A stretch of DNA of 64,000 bases from Poindextera sp963706385 (GTDB lineage Bacteria; Pseudomonadota; Alphaproteobacteria; Caulobacterales; Caulobacteraceae). Positions 8,116-17,728 of this stretch are shown in pieces (within the stretch, counting starts at the first letter, position 1; each line of letters starts with the position of its first letter). A program made the translations under genes and the position numbers. The stretch spans positions 620,001-684,000 of the forward strand of contig OY970153.1 in NCBI GenBank assembly GCA_963706385.1. The letters are read 5' to 3'. The notes beneath the pieces were generated by a model. The model searched no databases. It saw only the letters and a program-made list of their open reading frames with translations, and was not told where the DNA came from.

Positions 8116-8700
8116 ATGAAGGTCATTCTGCTCGAACGGGTCGAAAAGCTCGGAACCCTCGGCGACGTGGTCAAGGTCAAGGACGGCTTCGCCCGCAACT
8201 TCCTTTTGCCCCGCGCCAAGGCCCTGCGCGCCACCTCGAACAACCTCAAGGTGTTCGAAGCCCAGCGCGCCGAACTGGAAGTGCGCAACGCCAAGGCCCG
8301 CGAGGCCGCGGCTGGCGCCGGCGAAAAGCTGGACGGAACCTCATACGTGATGATCCGCCAGGCCGGCGAGAGCGGCCAGCTCTACGGCTCGGTCAGCGGC
8401 CGCGACGTGGCCGACGCGGTCAACGCCGAGGGCGGCGCGATCGATCGCGCCTCGGTCGTGCTCGACAAGCCGATCAAGACTCTGGGCGTGCACCCGGTGA
8501 AGGTGCGCCTCCACGCCGAGGTGGTGGTCACCGTCAACATCAACATCGCCCGCAGCCTCGACGAAGCCGAACGCCAGGCCAAGGGCGAGAACGTGATCAC
8601 CTCGCAGTTCGAGGAAGACACCCGCCTCGACGCCGAAGCCGCCCTGGACCTCTTGGAAGGCGGCGCCGGAACGCAAGGAAACGACCGCGACTTCGAATAG
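8116..8700 (+). CDS. rplI: Ribosomal protein bL9
   Basis: Large-subunit protein binding 23S rRNA near the L1 stalk. N-terminal domain MKVILLERVEKLGTLGDVVKVKDGFARNFLLPR, then the connecting helix and C-terminal domain to about residue 150. The last roughly 45 residues are an acidic extension (FEEDTRLDAEAALDLLEGG) beyond the E. coli length, as often seen in Alphaproteobacteria. Last gene of the operon, followed by an intrinsic terminator. Confidence 0.97.
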   Translation: MKVILLERVEKLGTLGDVVKVKDGFARNFLLPRAKALRATSNNLKVFEAQRAELEVRNAKAREAAAGAGEKLDGTSYVMIRQAGESGQLYGSVSGRDVADAVNAEGGAIDRASVVLDKPIKTLGVHPVKVRLHAEVVVTVNINIARSLDEAERQAKGENVITSQFEEDTRLDAEAALDLLEGGAGTQGNDRDFE

Positions 8701-8725
8701 GGCCGCGGCCATCGGAACCCGATCG

Positions 8726-8755
8726 GGGGCGGCTCGACGACGGGCCGCCCTTTTT
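8726..8755 (+). terminator. Intrinsic terminator after rplI
   Basis: A GC-rich stem (GGGCGGCTCG, loop ACGA, CGGGCCGCCC) at 8727-8750 is followed directly by five T residues (8751-8755), 25 bases after the rplI stop. Confidence 0.85.
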
Positions 8756-8823
8756 CGTGCGGCGTGGCGGTCTGGCCCGGGTCGAGGGGCGGACAAAATT
8801 CCAGATAGACGGCCGCGCCTGGA

Positions 8824-8845
8824 TTAGCTAGATATAATTAGCTAA
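8824..8845 (+). promoter_or_regulatory. Operator palindrome over the -10 box of the toxin-antitoxin operon
   Basis: TTAGCTA (8824-8830) and TAGCTAA (8839-8845) form a perfect inverted repeat around the sequence TATAAT (8833-8838), a consensus -10 box. AAGGA follows as the ribosome site. This is the arrangement expected for autorepression by a Phd-type antitoxin. The -35 box is weak. Binding is inferred. Confidence 0.65.
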
Positions 8846-8855
8846 GGAAAACGCC

Positions 8856-9086
8856 ATGGAAACCGTCACCATCCACGCCGCGAAGACCACCTTGTCGCAA
8901 TTGCTGGCCCGTGTCGAAGCGGGGGAAGAGATCGTCCTGGCGCGCGGCAAGCAGCCGATCGCCAAACTCGTGCCTTTTCACCCGACGCCGGTGCGCCGCC
9001 AGTTCGGCGCGCTGCGTGGCGTGATAAGCCTTGGCCCCGAGTTCTTCGAGCCATTACCCGACGCCGAACTGGCGAGCTGGGAATAG
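8856..9086 (+). CDS. Type II antitoxin, Phd/YefM family
   Basis: 76-residue antitoxin. Residues 1-50 match the Phd/YefM DNA-binding and dimer domain (TIHAAKTTLSQLLARVEAGEEIVLARGKQPIAKLVP), and the C-terminal tail would wrap the toxin. It is preceded by a palindromic operator and followed by a PIN-domain toxin, which fixes its role. Confidence 0.92.
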   Translation: METVTIHAAKTTLSQLLARVEAGEEIVLARGKQPIAKLVPFHPTPVRRQFGALRGVISLGPEFFEPLPDAELASWE

Positions 9087-9477
9087 CGCCCTGCGACTGC
9101 TGCTCGACACTCACGCCCTGCTTTGGTGGCTTGCCGGCGACGAGGCGCTTTCAAGCGCGGCGCGGGAGGCGATCGCCGACGAGGGCAACGGCGTTTTCGT
9201 CAGTGCGGCGTCCGCCTGGGAGATCACCACCAAACACCGCCTCGGCAAGCTCCCCGGCGTCGGCGCCATCGTCGCCGACCTTGACGCGGTGATCGCGGGA
9301 CAGGGCTTCACCGGTCTGGCGATCAGCCTTCGACACGGCCAGGCGGCCGGCGCGCTGCCAGGGCCTCACCGCGACCCTTTCGACCGGATGCTGATCGCGC
9401 AGGCGATGTTGGACAACCTGGTGCTGGTGTCCAATGAGCGGGACTTCGACGCCTATGGCGTCGGCAGATTGTGGTGA
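9031..9477 (+). CDS. Type II toxin, PIN domain (VapC-like)
   Basis: PIN-domain ribonuclease toxin. The acidic residues of the active site are visible: Asp in LLLDTHALLWW, Glu in AWEITTKHR, Asp in RDPFDRMLIAQA and Asp in SNERDFDAYG. Homology starts at LRLLLDTH (codon at 9091, CTG). The only ATG in frame is at 9031, inside the antitoxin gene, giving 148 residues with a 20-residue non-homologous head; translation from CTG 9091, five bases after the antitoxin stop, would give 128. The start is therefore undecided. Likely target tRNA or mRNA, unknown. Confidence 0.88.
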   Translation: MAPSSSSHYPTPNWRAGNSALRLLLDTHALLWWLAGDEALSSAAREAIADEGNGVFVSAASAWEITTKHRLGKLPGVGAIVADLDAVIAGQGFTGLAISLRHGQAAGALPGPHRDPFDRMLIAQAMLDNLVLVSNERDFDAYGVGRLW

Positions 9478-9567
9478 CCCCGCGATCCGTCCACAGCGGC
9501 GATCAAATCTGTGAGCGCGTCGATCTGCGCCGGCGCGCGGGCGACGCGGTTAGGCTATGACTAACCC

Positions 9568-11058
<1,491 letters not shown>

Positions 11059-11076
11059 GCCGTTCCTCGCCCGGGG

Positions 11077-12282
11077 TTAGCCGCGCGCCAGGCCCTCGAG
11101 CCGGCCGAATCCGACCGACGAGACCGCGCCCTTCAGGTCATTGATGTCGACCCCTTCGCCGTTCGCCTCGACCATGAAGCGGTTGGCGACCACCACCGAA
11201 TATTTGCCGGTCTTGGACTGGCGGTCGAATTCCTCGGTGGTCAGTCGCCCGTCGACCTTGCCGATCTTCTCGTAGCCGGTGGCGGTCTCCTTGTCCTGCT
11301 GCAGATCGACGGCGCCGCCCATGGCGGCGAGCGCGGCCATGGCGGCCATGTCGGTCACCCGCAGGGTGATCCGCTGACCACCTCGCGCATAGACCCCCTG
11401 GGCCGTCGAGCTCGAGACGCCGCCGACGCCGCCGGCGCTGGCTTCGGTTTCGGTGCGGGCGAAGCCGGCCGGCAGGGCCGCCGGCAGCAGCGCCTTCAAG
11501 GTCTCCGCCGGCGCCGCCTTGATCGCACCGGCCTGGCCGTTCTGCTGGGCCTGCATCGAATTGGCCGCCGCCTGCAGCTTGCCCAGATCGACGTTGGCCC
11601 CGCCGACATGCAGGTTGCCGCTGAGCGTGCCGCCTTCCGCGCCCATCACCCCCGCCGCGCCCATATGACCCAATCCTCCGGTCGCGCTGATCACCGCGCC
11701 GCCGATCGCCGCCACGACGAGGAACAGCACCAACGCCACCACGATGGTCACCACCGTGTAGCCCAGGGCTTTTTCCTGCGGCGCCTTCATCAGTTTCGGC
11801 AAACCGACGTACAGCAGATAGAGGTTGTAGAGCCCGCCTAACGCCGCGAGTGGCGCGAGCGAGGGAATAATTCCGAAGGTGCCCGCGATCCAGCCCGCGG
11901 TTCCGGAATAGGCCGCGATCTTCAGCGCCTGGATCTGGTTCTTGTGCCCGTCGAAATTGGGCGCGAGCGCGTCGATCACCAGCGCCAGCACGAACACCGA
12001 CACCAGGGCCAGAACATAGGCCACCACCGCGCCGATGATCACCGAGGTGACCGACGGATGGTAGGTGATGCCCAGGAAACTGTGGCCGAACACCAAGCCG
12101 CCGACCGCGGCGGCCAGCGGCCCGATCACCGCCAGAATGCAGACGTAACCAGCATAGAGGCCCTGCGTCGTCGCCGGTTCGGTGTCGATCTTGTCCCATT
12201 CGGGACCGGGGTGGAGCAGAATGCCCTGAACCCGCGCGATAAGGGATGCGGAACCCGCGGGTCCCGGCTCGGTCACGCTCAT
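11077..12282 (-). CDS. Yip1-domain integral membrane protein
   Basis: 401 residues with a short cytoplasmic head, then about five hydrophobic helices (for example LYAGYVCILAVIGPLAAAVGGLVF and VVTIVVALVLFLVVAAIGGAVI) matching the bacterial Yip1 family, and a soluble C-terminal half of about 190 residues rich in Ala/Gly. The motif HPGPEWDKI near the N-terminus is typical of the family. The start at 12282 is chosen for GGGGAG upstream; the frame is open further. Function unknown. Divergent from radA, convergent with dnaB. Confidence 0.75.
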   Translation of the reverse strand: MSVTEPGPAGSASLIARVQGILLHPGPEWDKIDTEPATTQGLYAGYVCILAVIGPLAAAVGGLVFGHSFLGITYHPSVTSVIIGAVVAYVLALVSVFVLALVIDALAPNFDGHKNQIQALKIAAYSGTAGWIAGTFGIIPSLAPLAALGGLYNLYLLYVGLPKLMKAPQEKALGYTVVTIVVALVLFLVVAAIGGAVISATGGLGHMGAAGVMGAEGGTLSGNLHVGGANVDLGKLQAAANSMQAQQNGQAGAIKAAPAETLKALLPAALPAGFARTETEASAGGVGGVSSSTAQGVYARGGQRITLRVTDMAAMAALAAMGGAVDLQQDKETATGYEKIGKVDGRLTTEEFDRQSKTGKYSVVVANRFMVEANGEGVDINDLKGAVSSVGFGRLEGLARG

Positions 12283-12434
12283 GATGTCTTGCTCCCCGGA
12301 AACTCCCCAAGCGCCAGGATAACCATGTTCTGCGACCTCCGGTAACACCCAAGATTCTCACTGCTGCGTGAAGCCTTGCGCGCCAACTCGTTCCAGATTG
12401 GGCGCTGGCCGCGATTTAAGCCGAAGGGCCCGCC

Positions 12435-13802
12435 ATGGCGCGCGACGGCGCGATCTACCTCTGCCAGAGCTGCGGCGCCGCCCAGTCGAAATGGTCCGGC
12501 CAGTGCCCGGCGTGCGGCGCGTGGAACAGTCTGGTGGAAGAGGTCCAGAGCCGCCCGCCCGGCGCTCTGACCCCGGCCCGCTCCAGCCGCGCGCGCGGCC
12601 TGGCGTTCGAGACCCTGGAGGCGCAAGGGCCTGTTCCACCAAGGATCGAGACCGGCGTGGCCGAGTTCGACCGGGTCTGCGGCGGCGGGGTGGTTCCGGG
12701 ATCGGCGATCCTGCTGGCCGGCGATCCGGGCGTCGGCAAGTCGACCCTACTGTTGCAGGTGGCGGGCGCGGCGGCCCTGCGCGGGGCGACCTGCGCCTAT
12801 ATCTCCGGCGAGGAGGCGGTCGAGCAGGTCCGCGCTCGCGCCGGCCGGATGGGCCTGGCCCACGCGCCGGTGAGGCTGGCGGCCGAGACCTCGGTGCGGG
12901 AGATCCTGGACGGTCTCAGGCGCGACAAGTTCGACCTAGTGGTCATCGACTCGATCCAGACGCTATGGAGCGATGCGCACGAGGCCGGGCCGGGCTCGGT
13001 CACCCAGGTCCGGGCCGCGGCGGGCGAGCTGGTGCGGCTGGCGAAAAAGCGCGGCGTCGCCGTCATCTTGGTGGGCCACGTGACCAAGGAGGGCCAGATC
13101 GCCGGCCCGCGGGTGGTCGAGCACATGGTCGATGCGGTTTTGAGCTTCGAGGGCGAGCGCGGCTATCCGTTCCGCATCCTACGGGCGGCCAAGAACCGCT
13201 TCGGCGCGACCGACGAGATCGGCGTGTTCGAGATGAGCGACGCGGGCCTGCGCGAGGTGATCAATCCCTCGGCCCTGTTCCTCAACGAGGGCGGCGAGCG
13301 GGCGGCGGGCGCGGCGGTGTTCGCCGGCATCGAGGGATCGCGCCCGGTGCTGGTCGAGTTCCAGGCCCTGGTGGCTCCATCGGCCTATGGCACGCCCCGC
13401 CGGGCGGTGGTGGGCTGGGATTCCGGACGCCTGGCCATGGTGCTGGCGGTGCTCGAGGCGCGTTGCGGGCTTGGCTTCGGGGCCCGGGACGTCTACCTGA
13501 ACGTCGCCGGCGGCCTGCGCATCACCGAGCCGGCGGCGGACCTGGCGGCGGCGGCGGCGCTGGCCTCCTCGGCCCTGGATGTCGCCTTGCCGCAGGATTG
13601 CGTGGTATTTGGAGAAATCAGCCTTTCCGGTGAAGTCAGATCGGTCAACCGCACGGAAACCCGCTTGAAGGAAGCGGCCAAGCTGGGGTTCGGCCGCGCG
13701 CTGGGTCCGGCGGGATCGGCCGAGGGCGCGGTCTTGCCCATGGTCGGGGTCAGCCGGCTGGCCGAGGCGGTCCGCCGGATCGGCGAAGAGGCATGGCGTT
13801 GA
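12435..13802 (+). CDS. radA: DNA repair protein RadA
   Basis: RecA-like branch-migration helicase for recombination intermediates. It has the C4 zinc finger (Cys10, Cys13, Cys24, Cys27), Walker A GDPGVGKST near residues 96-104, the RadA signature KNRFG near 253-257, and the C-terminal Lon-like domain. 455 residues, typical. The downstream cvpA gene lies in the same direction 50 bases away. Confidence 0.96.
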   Translation: MARDGAIYLCQSCGAAQSKWSGQCPACGAWNSLVEEVQSRPPGALTPARSSRARGLAFETLEAQGPVPPRIETGVAEFDRVCGGGVVPGSAILLAGDPGVGKSTLLLQVAGAAALRGATCAYISGEEAVEQVRARAGRMGLAHAPVRLAAETSVREILDGLRRDKFDLVVIDSIQTLWSDAHEAGPGSVTQVRAAAGELVRLAKKRGVAVILVGHVTKEGQIAGPRVVEHMVDAVLSFEGERGYPFRILRAAKNRFGATDEIGVFEMSDAGLREVINPSALFLNEGGERAAGAAVFAGIEGSRPVLVEFQALVAPSAYGTPRRAVVGWDSGRLAMVLAVLEARCGLGFGARDVYLNVAGGLRITEPAADLAAAAALASSALDVALPQDCVVFGEISLSGEVRSVNRTETRLKEAAKLGFGRALGPAGSAEGAVLPMVGVSRLAEAVRRIGEEAWR

Positions 13803-13854
13803 AGGCGGCGACATCGCCGCCGGCGAGCACCCGAGCAACGTGGAAGGCGCGCGC

Positions 13855-14394
13855 ATGACCCTGTTCGACATCATCGCCCTGTCGCTGCTCGGGCTCTCCG
13901 CGTTGATCGGCTTCGCGCGCGGGGCGCTGCGCGAGGTGATCACGGTCGCCGCCCTGGTGATCGCCGCCATCGCCGCGGTTCATGCGCTGCGGTTCGTGGG
14001 ACCGACCGCCCGGGCCGCCCTGCACCCGGTCTGGCTGGGCGACACCGTCGCGATCCTGGTCGTCTTCCTGGTGGTCTACGTCGCCCTTCGCGTGATCAGC
14101 GCCGGAATGGTCCGCAGCCTGCACAACACTCGCGGCCTCGGCCTTTTGGACCGGCTGGTCGGCGGCGGGCTGGGCCTGGTTCGCGGCCTGATCGTGCTCG
14201 GTCTGATCAACCTGGCCATCCACCTCGCGCCGCCGGCGGCAGGTCTGCCCCGTTGGATCGCGGGCGCCAAGCTCTATCCCCTGTCGGAAAAGTGCGCCTC
14301 GCTGTTGCGGTCGATCGCGCCGAAGGGCGCGGAGGTCGCCCGACGGCTGACCCCGGAAATCGAAAAGGCGGTTAAATCAAACGAAGGCGATTAG
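13855..14394 (+). CDS. cvpA: CvpA family membrane protein
   Basis: 179-residue inner-membrane protein with about four helices (TLFDIIALSLLGLSALIGFARG, VITVAALVIAAIAAV, TVAILVVFLVVYVALRVIS, LGLVRGLIVLGLINLAI). The RGALREV segment and gene position before purF match CvpA (colicin V production), which precedes purF in E. coli too. The exact molecular role is not established. The ATG at 13855 has GGAAGG 8 bases upstream. Confidence 0.88.
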   Translation: MTLFDIIALSLLGLSALIGFARGALREVITVAALVIAAIAAVHALRFVGPTARAALHPVWLGDTVAILVVFLVVYVALRVISAGMVRSLHNTRGLGLLDRLVGGGLGLVRGLIVLGLINLAIHLAPPAAGLPRWIAGAKLYPLSEKCASLLRSIAPKGAEVARRLTPEIEKAVKSNEGD

Positions 14395-14480
14395 GGCGCA
14401 AGCTCCGGTGGCGGACAATCCGAGGAAAGCGGCTATGATCGCCCCGCCCGAAAAGGACTCGACGACGTGGTGGAGAAAAC

Positions 14481-15965
14481 ATGGTGAGCGCGCCGACCGG
14501 CGCCCCCTGGCGTGATCCGGACGACGACAGTCCGCGCCTGGAATGCGGCGTGTTCGGGGTGTTCGACACCCCCGGCGCGGCGGCGATCAGCGCGCTTGGC
14601 CTGCACGCCCTGCAGCATCGCGGCCAGGAAGCCTGCGGCATCGCCTCGTTCGACGGCCAGCGGTTCCATACCGAACGGCACATGGGCCATGTGGCCGAGG
14701 CCTTCACCGGCCCCGATCTGGTCGATCGCCTGCCCGGCCACACCTCGATCGGCCACACCCGTTACTCCACCGCCGGCGGCAGCGTGCTGCGCAACGTCCA
14801 GCCGATGTTCGCCGACCTGGAGGCCGGGGGCGTCGCCCTGGCCCACAACGGCAATCTGACCAATTTCCTGACGCTGCGCGAGCGGCTGGTGGCGGAGGGC
14901 GCGATATTCCAGTCGACCTCGGACAGCGAGGTGATCCTCCATCTGATCGCCCGTTCGCGGAAGGACAAGGTGATCGACCGCTTCATCGACGCCCTGGCTC
15001 AGATCGAGGGCGGTTACGCCCTGGTGGCGATGACCAACAAGAAACTGATCGGGGTGCGCGATCCGCTGGGCATTCGCCCGTTGGTGCTGGGCGAATTGGG
15101 CGGCAAGGCGGTGCTGGCCTCGGAAACCCGCGCGCTTGACATGACCGGCGCCCGGTTCGTGCGCGACGTGGAACACGGCGAGATGGTGGTGATCTCCCAA
15201 GAGGGAATCGAGAGCCTGCGCCCCTTTCCCGCCGCCCAGGCGCGGCCCTGCGTGTTTGAATACGTCTATTTCGCCATGCCCGACAGCGTGGTGAACGGCC
15301 GCTCGGTCTACGAAGTCAGGAAACGAATGGGGCGGCGGCTGGCCCAGGAAAGCGCCGTCGAGGCCGATGTGGTGGTGCCGGTGCCGGATTCCGGCGTGCC
15401 CGCCGCGCTCGGCTACGCCCAGGAGGCCGGCCTGCCGTTCGAGATGGGCATCATCCGCAACCACTTCGTCGGCCGCACCTTCATCCAGCCGACCCAGGGC
15501 GCGCGCGAGAACAGCGTGCGCATGAAGCTCAGCCCCAACCGCTCGGTGCTGACGGGCAAGCGGGTGCTGCTGATCGACGATTCGATCGTGCGCGGCACCA
15601 ATTCGGCGCGGGTGGTGCGCATGGTCCGCGAGGCCGGCGCCAAGGAGGTGCATTTGCGCTCCGCCTCGCCGCCGATCCGCTTTCCCGACTTCTACGGCAT
15701 CGACATGCCCGATCGAGACCGCCTTTTGGCGGCCCAACATTCGCTCGAGGAGATGATCCGGCTGCTGGAGGTCGACAGCCTGTCGTTCCTGACCATCGAC
15801 GGACTCTACTGGGCGATGGGCGCGGGGCCGCGCAATCCGGAGCGGCCGCAGTTCACCGACCATTATTTCACCGGCGACTATCCGACCCGCCTGCTCGATC
15901 GCGAGATCGCCGAGGGACGCAACGAACTCGCCGAACGCCAACTTTCGTTCCTGGTCGACGCTTGA
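14481..15965 (+). CDS. purF: Amidophosphoribosyltransferase
   Basis: First committed step of purine synthesis: PRPP plus glutamine to 5-phosphoribosylamine. The N-terminal nucleophile is Cys22 in ECGVFGVFD, so a 21-residue propeptide should be removed. The PRPP motif VLLIDDSIVRGTNS lies near residues 360-373, and the C-terminal half is a type I phosphoribosyltransferase fold. 494 residues. It overlaps the next gene by TTGA. Confidence 0.97.
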   Translation: MVSAPTGAPWRDPDDDSPRLECGVFGVFDTPGAAAISALGLHALQHRGQEACGIASFDGQRFHTERHMGHVAEAFTGPDLVDRLPGHTSIGHTRYSTAGGSVLRNVQPMFADLEAGGVALAHNGNLTNFLTLRERLVAEGAIFQSTSDSEVILHLIARSRKDKVIDRFIDALAQIEGGYALVAMTNKKLIGVRDPLGIRPLVLGELGGKAVLASETRALDMTGARFVRDVEHGEMVVISQEGIESLRPFPAAQARPCVFEYVYFAMPDSVVNGRSVYEVRKRMGRRLAQESAVEADVVVPVPDSGVPAALGYAQEAGLPFEMGIIRNHFVGRTFIQPTQGARENSVRMKLSPNRSVLTGKRVLLIDDSIVRGTNSARVVRMVREAGAKEVHLRSASPPIRFPDFYGIDMPDRDRLLAAQHSLEEMIRLLEVDSLSFLTIDGLYWAMGAGPRNPERPQFTDHYFTGDYPTRLLDREIAEGRNELAERQLSFLVDA

Positions 15966-16966
15966 ATCCCACCGCGCCGCCGCGCCGCCCGAGGATCGAC
16001 CCCTACATCGTCGCGATCTTGGCCATGGTGGTCCTCGCCGCCCTGGCGCCGGCTCGCGGTCAGCTGGCGATCGGCTTCGGCTGGCTGACCAAGGCCGTCA
16101 TCGCCATGCTGTTCTTCCTGCACGGCGCGCGGCTGTCGCGTCGGGCGGTGATCGCCGGCATGGGCCACTGGCGCTTGCACCTTCTGGTGCTGGCCGCGAC
16201 CTTCGTCCTGTTCCCGACGCTCGGTTTCGCGGCGAGCTTTCTGCCTCCCGCGATCCTGCCGCCGGCGCTGTCGGCGGGCGTGCTGTTCCTCTGTTGCCTG
16301 CCCTCGACCGTGCAGTCCTCGATCGCCTTCACCGCGCTGGCGCGCGGCAATGTGGCGGCGGCGGTGGTGAGCGCCTCGGCCTCGAACCTGTTCGGCATCG
16401 CGCTGACGCCGCTGGTCGCGGGGCTTTTGATGCGCGCCCACGGCGGCGGGCTTTCGCTGAGCGCGGTCTGGGCGGTCGTGGTCCAACTGCTGCTGCCCTT
16501 CGCCGCCGGCCAGGTCTCGCGCCTGTGGATCGCGGCCTGGGCGGAACGCCGCCGCGTGCTGCTCAGCCTGTTCGATCGCGGCACGATCCTTCTGATCGTC
16601 TATTCGGCGTTCAGCGAGGCGGTGGTCCACGGTCTCTGGCGCCAGGTCTCGCTCGTCAGTCTGGCGATGCTTTCGATCGTCTGCCTGGCGCTATTGGCCG
16701 CCGTGCTGGCGATCACCGCCTGGACCGCGCGGGCGTTGCGGTTCTCCAGGCCGGACGAGATCGCCATCGTCTTCTGCGGCTCGAAGAAGAGCCTGGCCTC
16801 CGGCGTGCCGATGGCCGGCATTCTGTTCGCCCCCGCCAGCATCGGCCTGATGATCCTGCCCCTGATGCTGTTCCACCAGATCCAGCTGATGGTCTGCGCG
16901 GTGATCGCCCGGCGCTATGCCGATCGCGCGCCGGAACCGCTTTCCGACCCCGCGCCGGCCGGGTAA
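15962..16966 (+). CDS. Bile acid:sodium symporter family (SBF-like) transporter
   Basis: 334-residue inner-membrane protein with about ten hydrophobic helices. KAVIAMLFFLHGARLSR, VLFLCCLPSTVQSSIAFT and FCGSKKSLASGVPMA match the SBF-like/YfeH branch of the BASS superfamily. The natural substrate is unknown. The start is a TTG overlapping the purF stop, so coupling to purF is likely, although a downstream start cannot be excluded. The SDR gene follows after 9 bases. Confidence 0.87.
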   Translation: MNPTAPPRRPRIDPYIVAILAMVVLAALAPARGQLAIGFGWLTKAVIAMLFFLHGARLSRRAVIAGMGHWRLHLLVLAATFVLFPTLGFAASFLPPAILPPALSAGVLFLCCLPSTVQSSIAFTALARGNVAAAVVSASASNLFGIALTPLVAGLLMRAHGGGLSLSAVWAVVVQLLLPFAAGQVSRLWIAAWAERRRVLLSLFDRGTILLIVYSAFSEAVVHGLWRQVSLVSLAMLSIVCLALLAAVLAITAWTARALRFSRPDEIAIVFCGSKKSLASGVPMAGILFAPASIGLMILPLMLFHQIQLMVCAVIARRYADRAPEPLSDPAPAG

Positions 16967-16975
16967 GAAGGCGCC

Positions 16976-17728
16976 ATGTCCGAAATCGCCTCCAGCGGCC
17001 CCCTGGCGGGGCGCATCGCGCTCGTCACCGGCGCCAGCCGCGGCATCGGCCGGGCCGCGGCGCTCGCCCTGGCCGGGGCCGGGGCCCATGTCATCGCCAC
17101 CGCGCGCGGCCAGGGCGGCCTGGAGGCACTCGACGACGAGATCCGCGACCTCACCGGCGAGCGGGCGACGCTCGCGCCGATGGATCTGGTCGACGGAGAC
17201 GGCGCCGACCAGCTTGGCCTGGCCATCCACCAGCGCCACGGGCGGCTGGACGTTCTGGTCCACGCCGGCGCGATGCTCGGGGGCCTGACGCCGGTGGCCC
17301 ACATCGACCCGCCGGCCTGGGATCGGGCGCTGGCGGTCAACCTGACCTCGACCTACCGGCTGATCCGATCGATGGAGCCGCTGCTGCGCCAGTCGCACGC
17401 CGGCCGGGCGATCTTCCTGACCTCGGGCCTGGCGGTCCGACCCAGGGCCTTCTGGGGCGCCTACGCGGCGAGCAAGGCGGGCCTGGAGGCGCTGGCGCGC
17501 TGCTGGGCGGACGAGATCGAACAGACCCCGGTGCGGGCGATGCTGCTGGACCCCGGCGCCATGCGCACCCGCATGCGGGCGGAGGCCTTTCCCGGCGAGG
17601 ATCCGCAGAGCCTGCCCGATCCGGCCGAGATCGGGCCGATGATCGTCGAGCTGGTCCTGTCCAGTCCTGGCCTGCCGCGCGAGGCGGTGAAATTCAGCGA
17701 CTGGAAGGCCGCGAAGGTTTCGGCCTGA
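16976..17728 (+). CDS. SDR family oxidoreductase
   Basis: 250-residue short-chain dehydrogenase: cofactor motif TGASRGIG near residues 19-26, catalytic Ser in FLTSG and YAASK with Tyr and Lys. GAHVIATAR after beta-2 suggests NADP preference. The substrate is unknown. Its last 35 bases overlap the 3' end of der on the other strand. Confidence 0.9.
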   Translation: MSEIASSGPLAGRIALVTGASRGIGRAAALALAGAGAHVIATARGQGGLEALDDEIRDLTGERATLAPMDLVDGDGADQLGLAIHQRHGRLDVLVHAGAMLGGLTPVAHIDPPAWDRALAVNLTSTYRLIRSMEPLLRQSHAGRAIFLTSGLAVRPRAFWGAYAASKAGLEALARCWADEIEQTPVRAMLLDPGAMRTRMRAEAFPGEDPQSLPDPAEIGPMIVELVLSSPGLPREAVKFSDWKAAKVSA

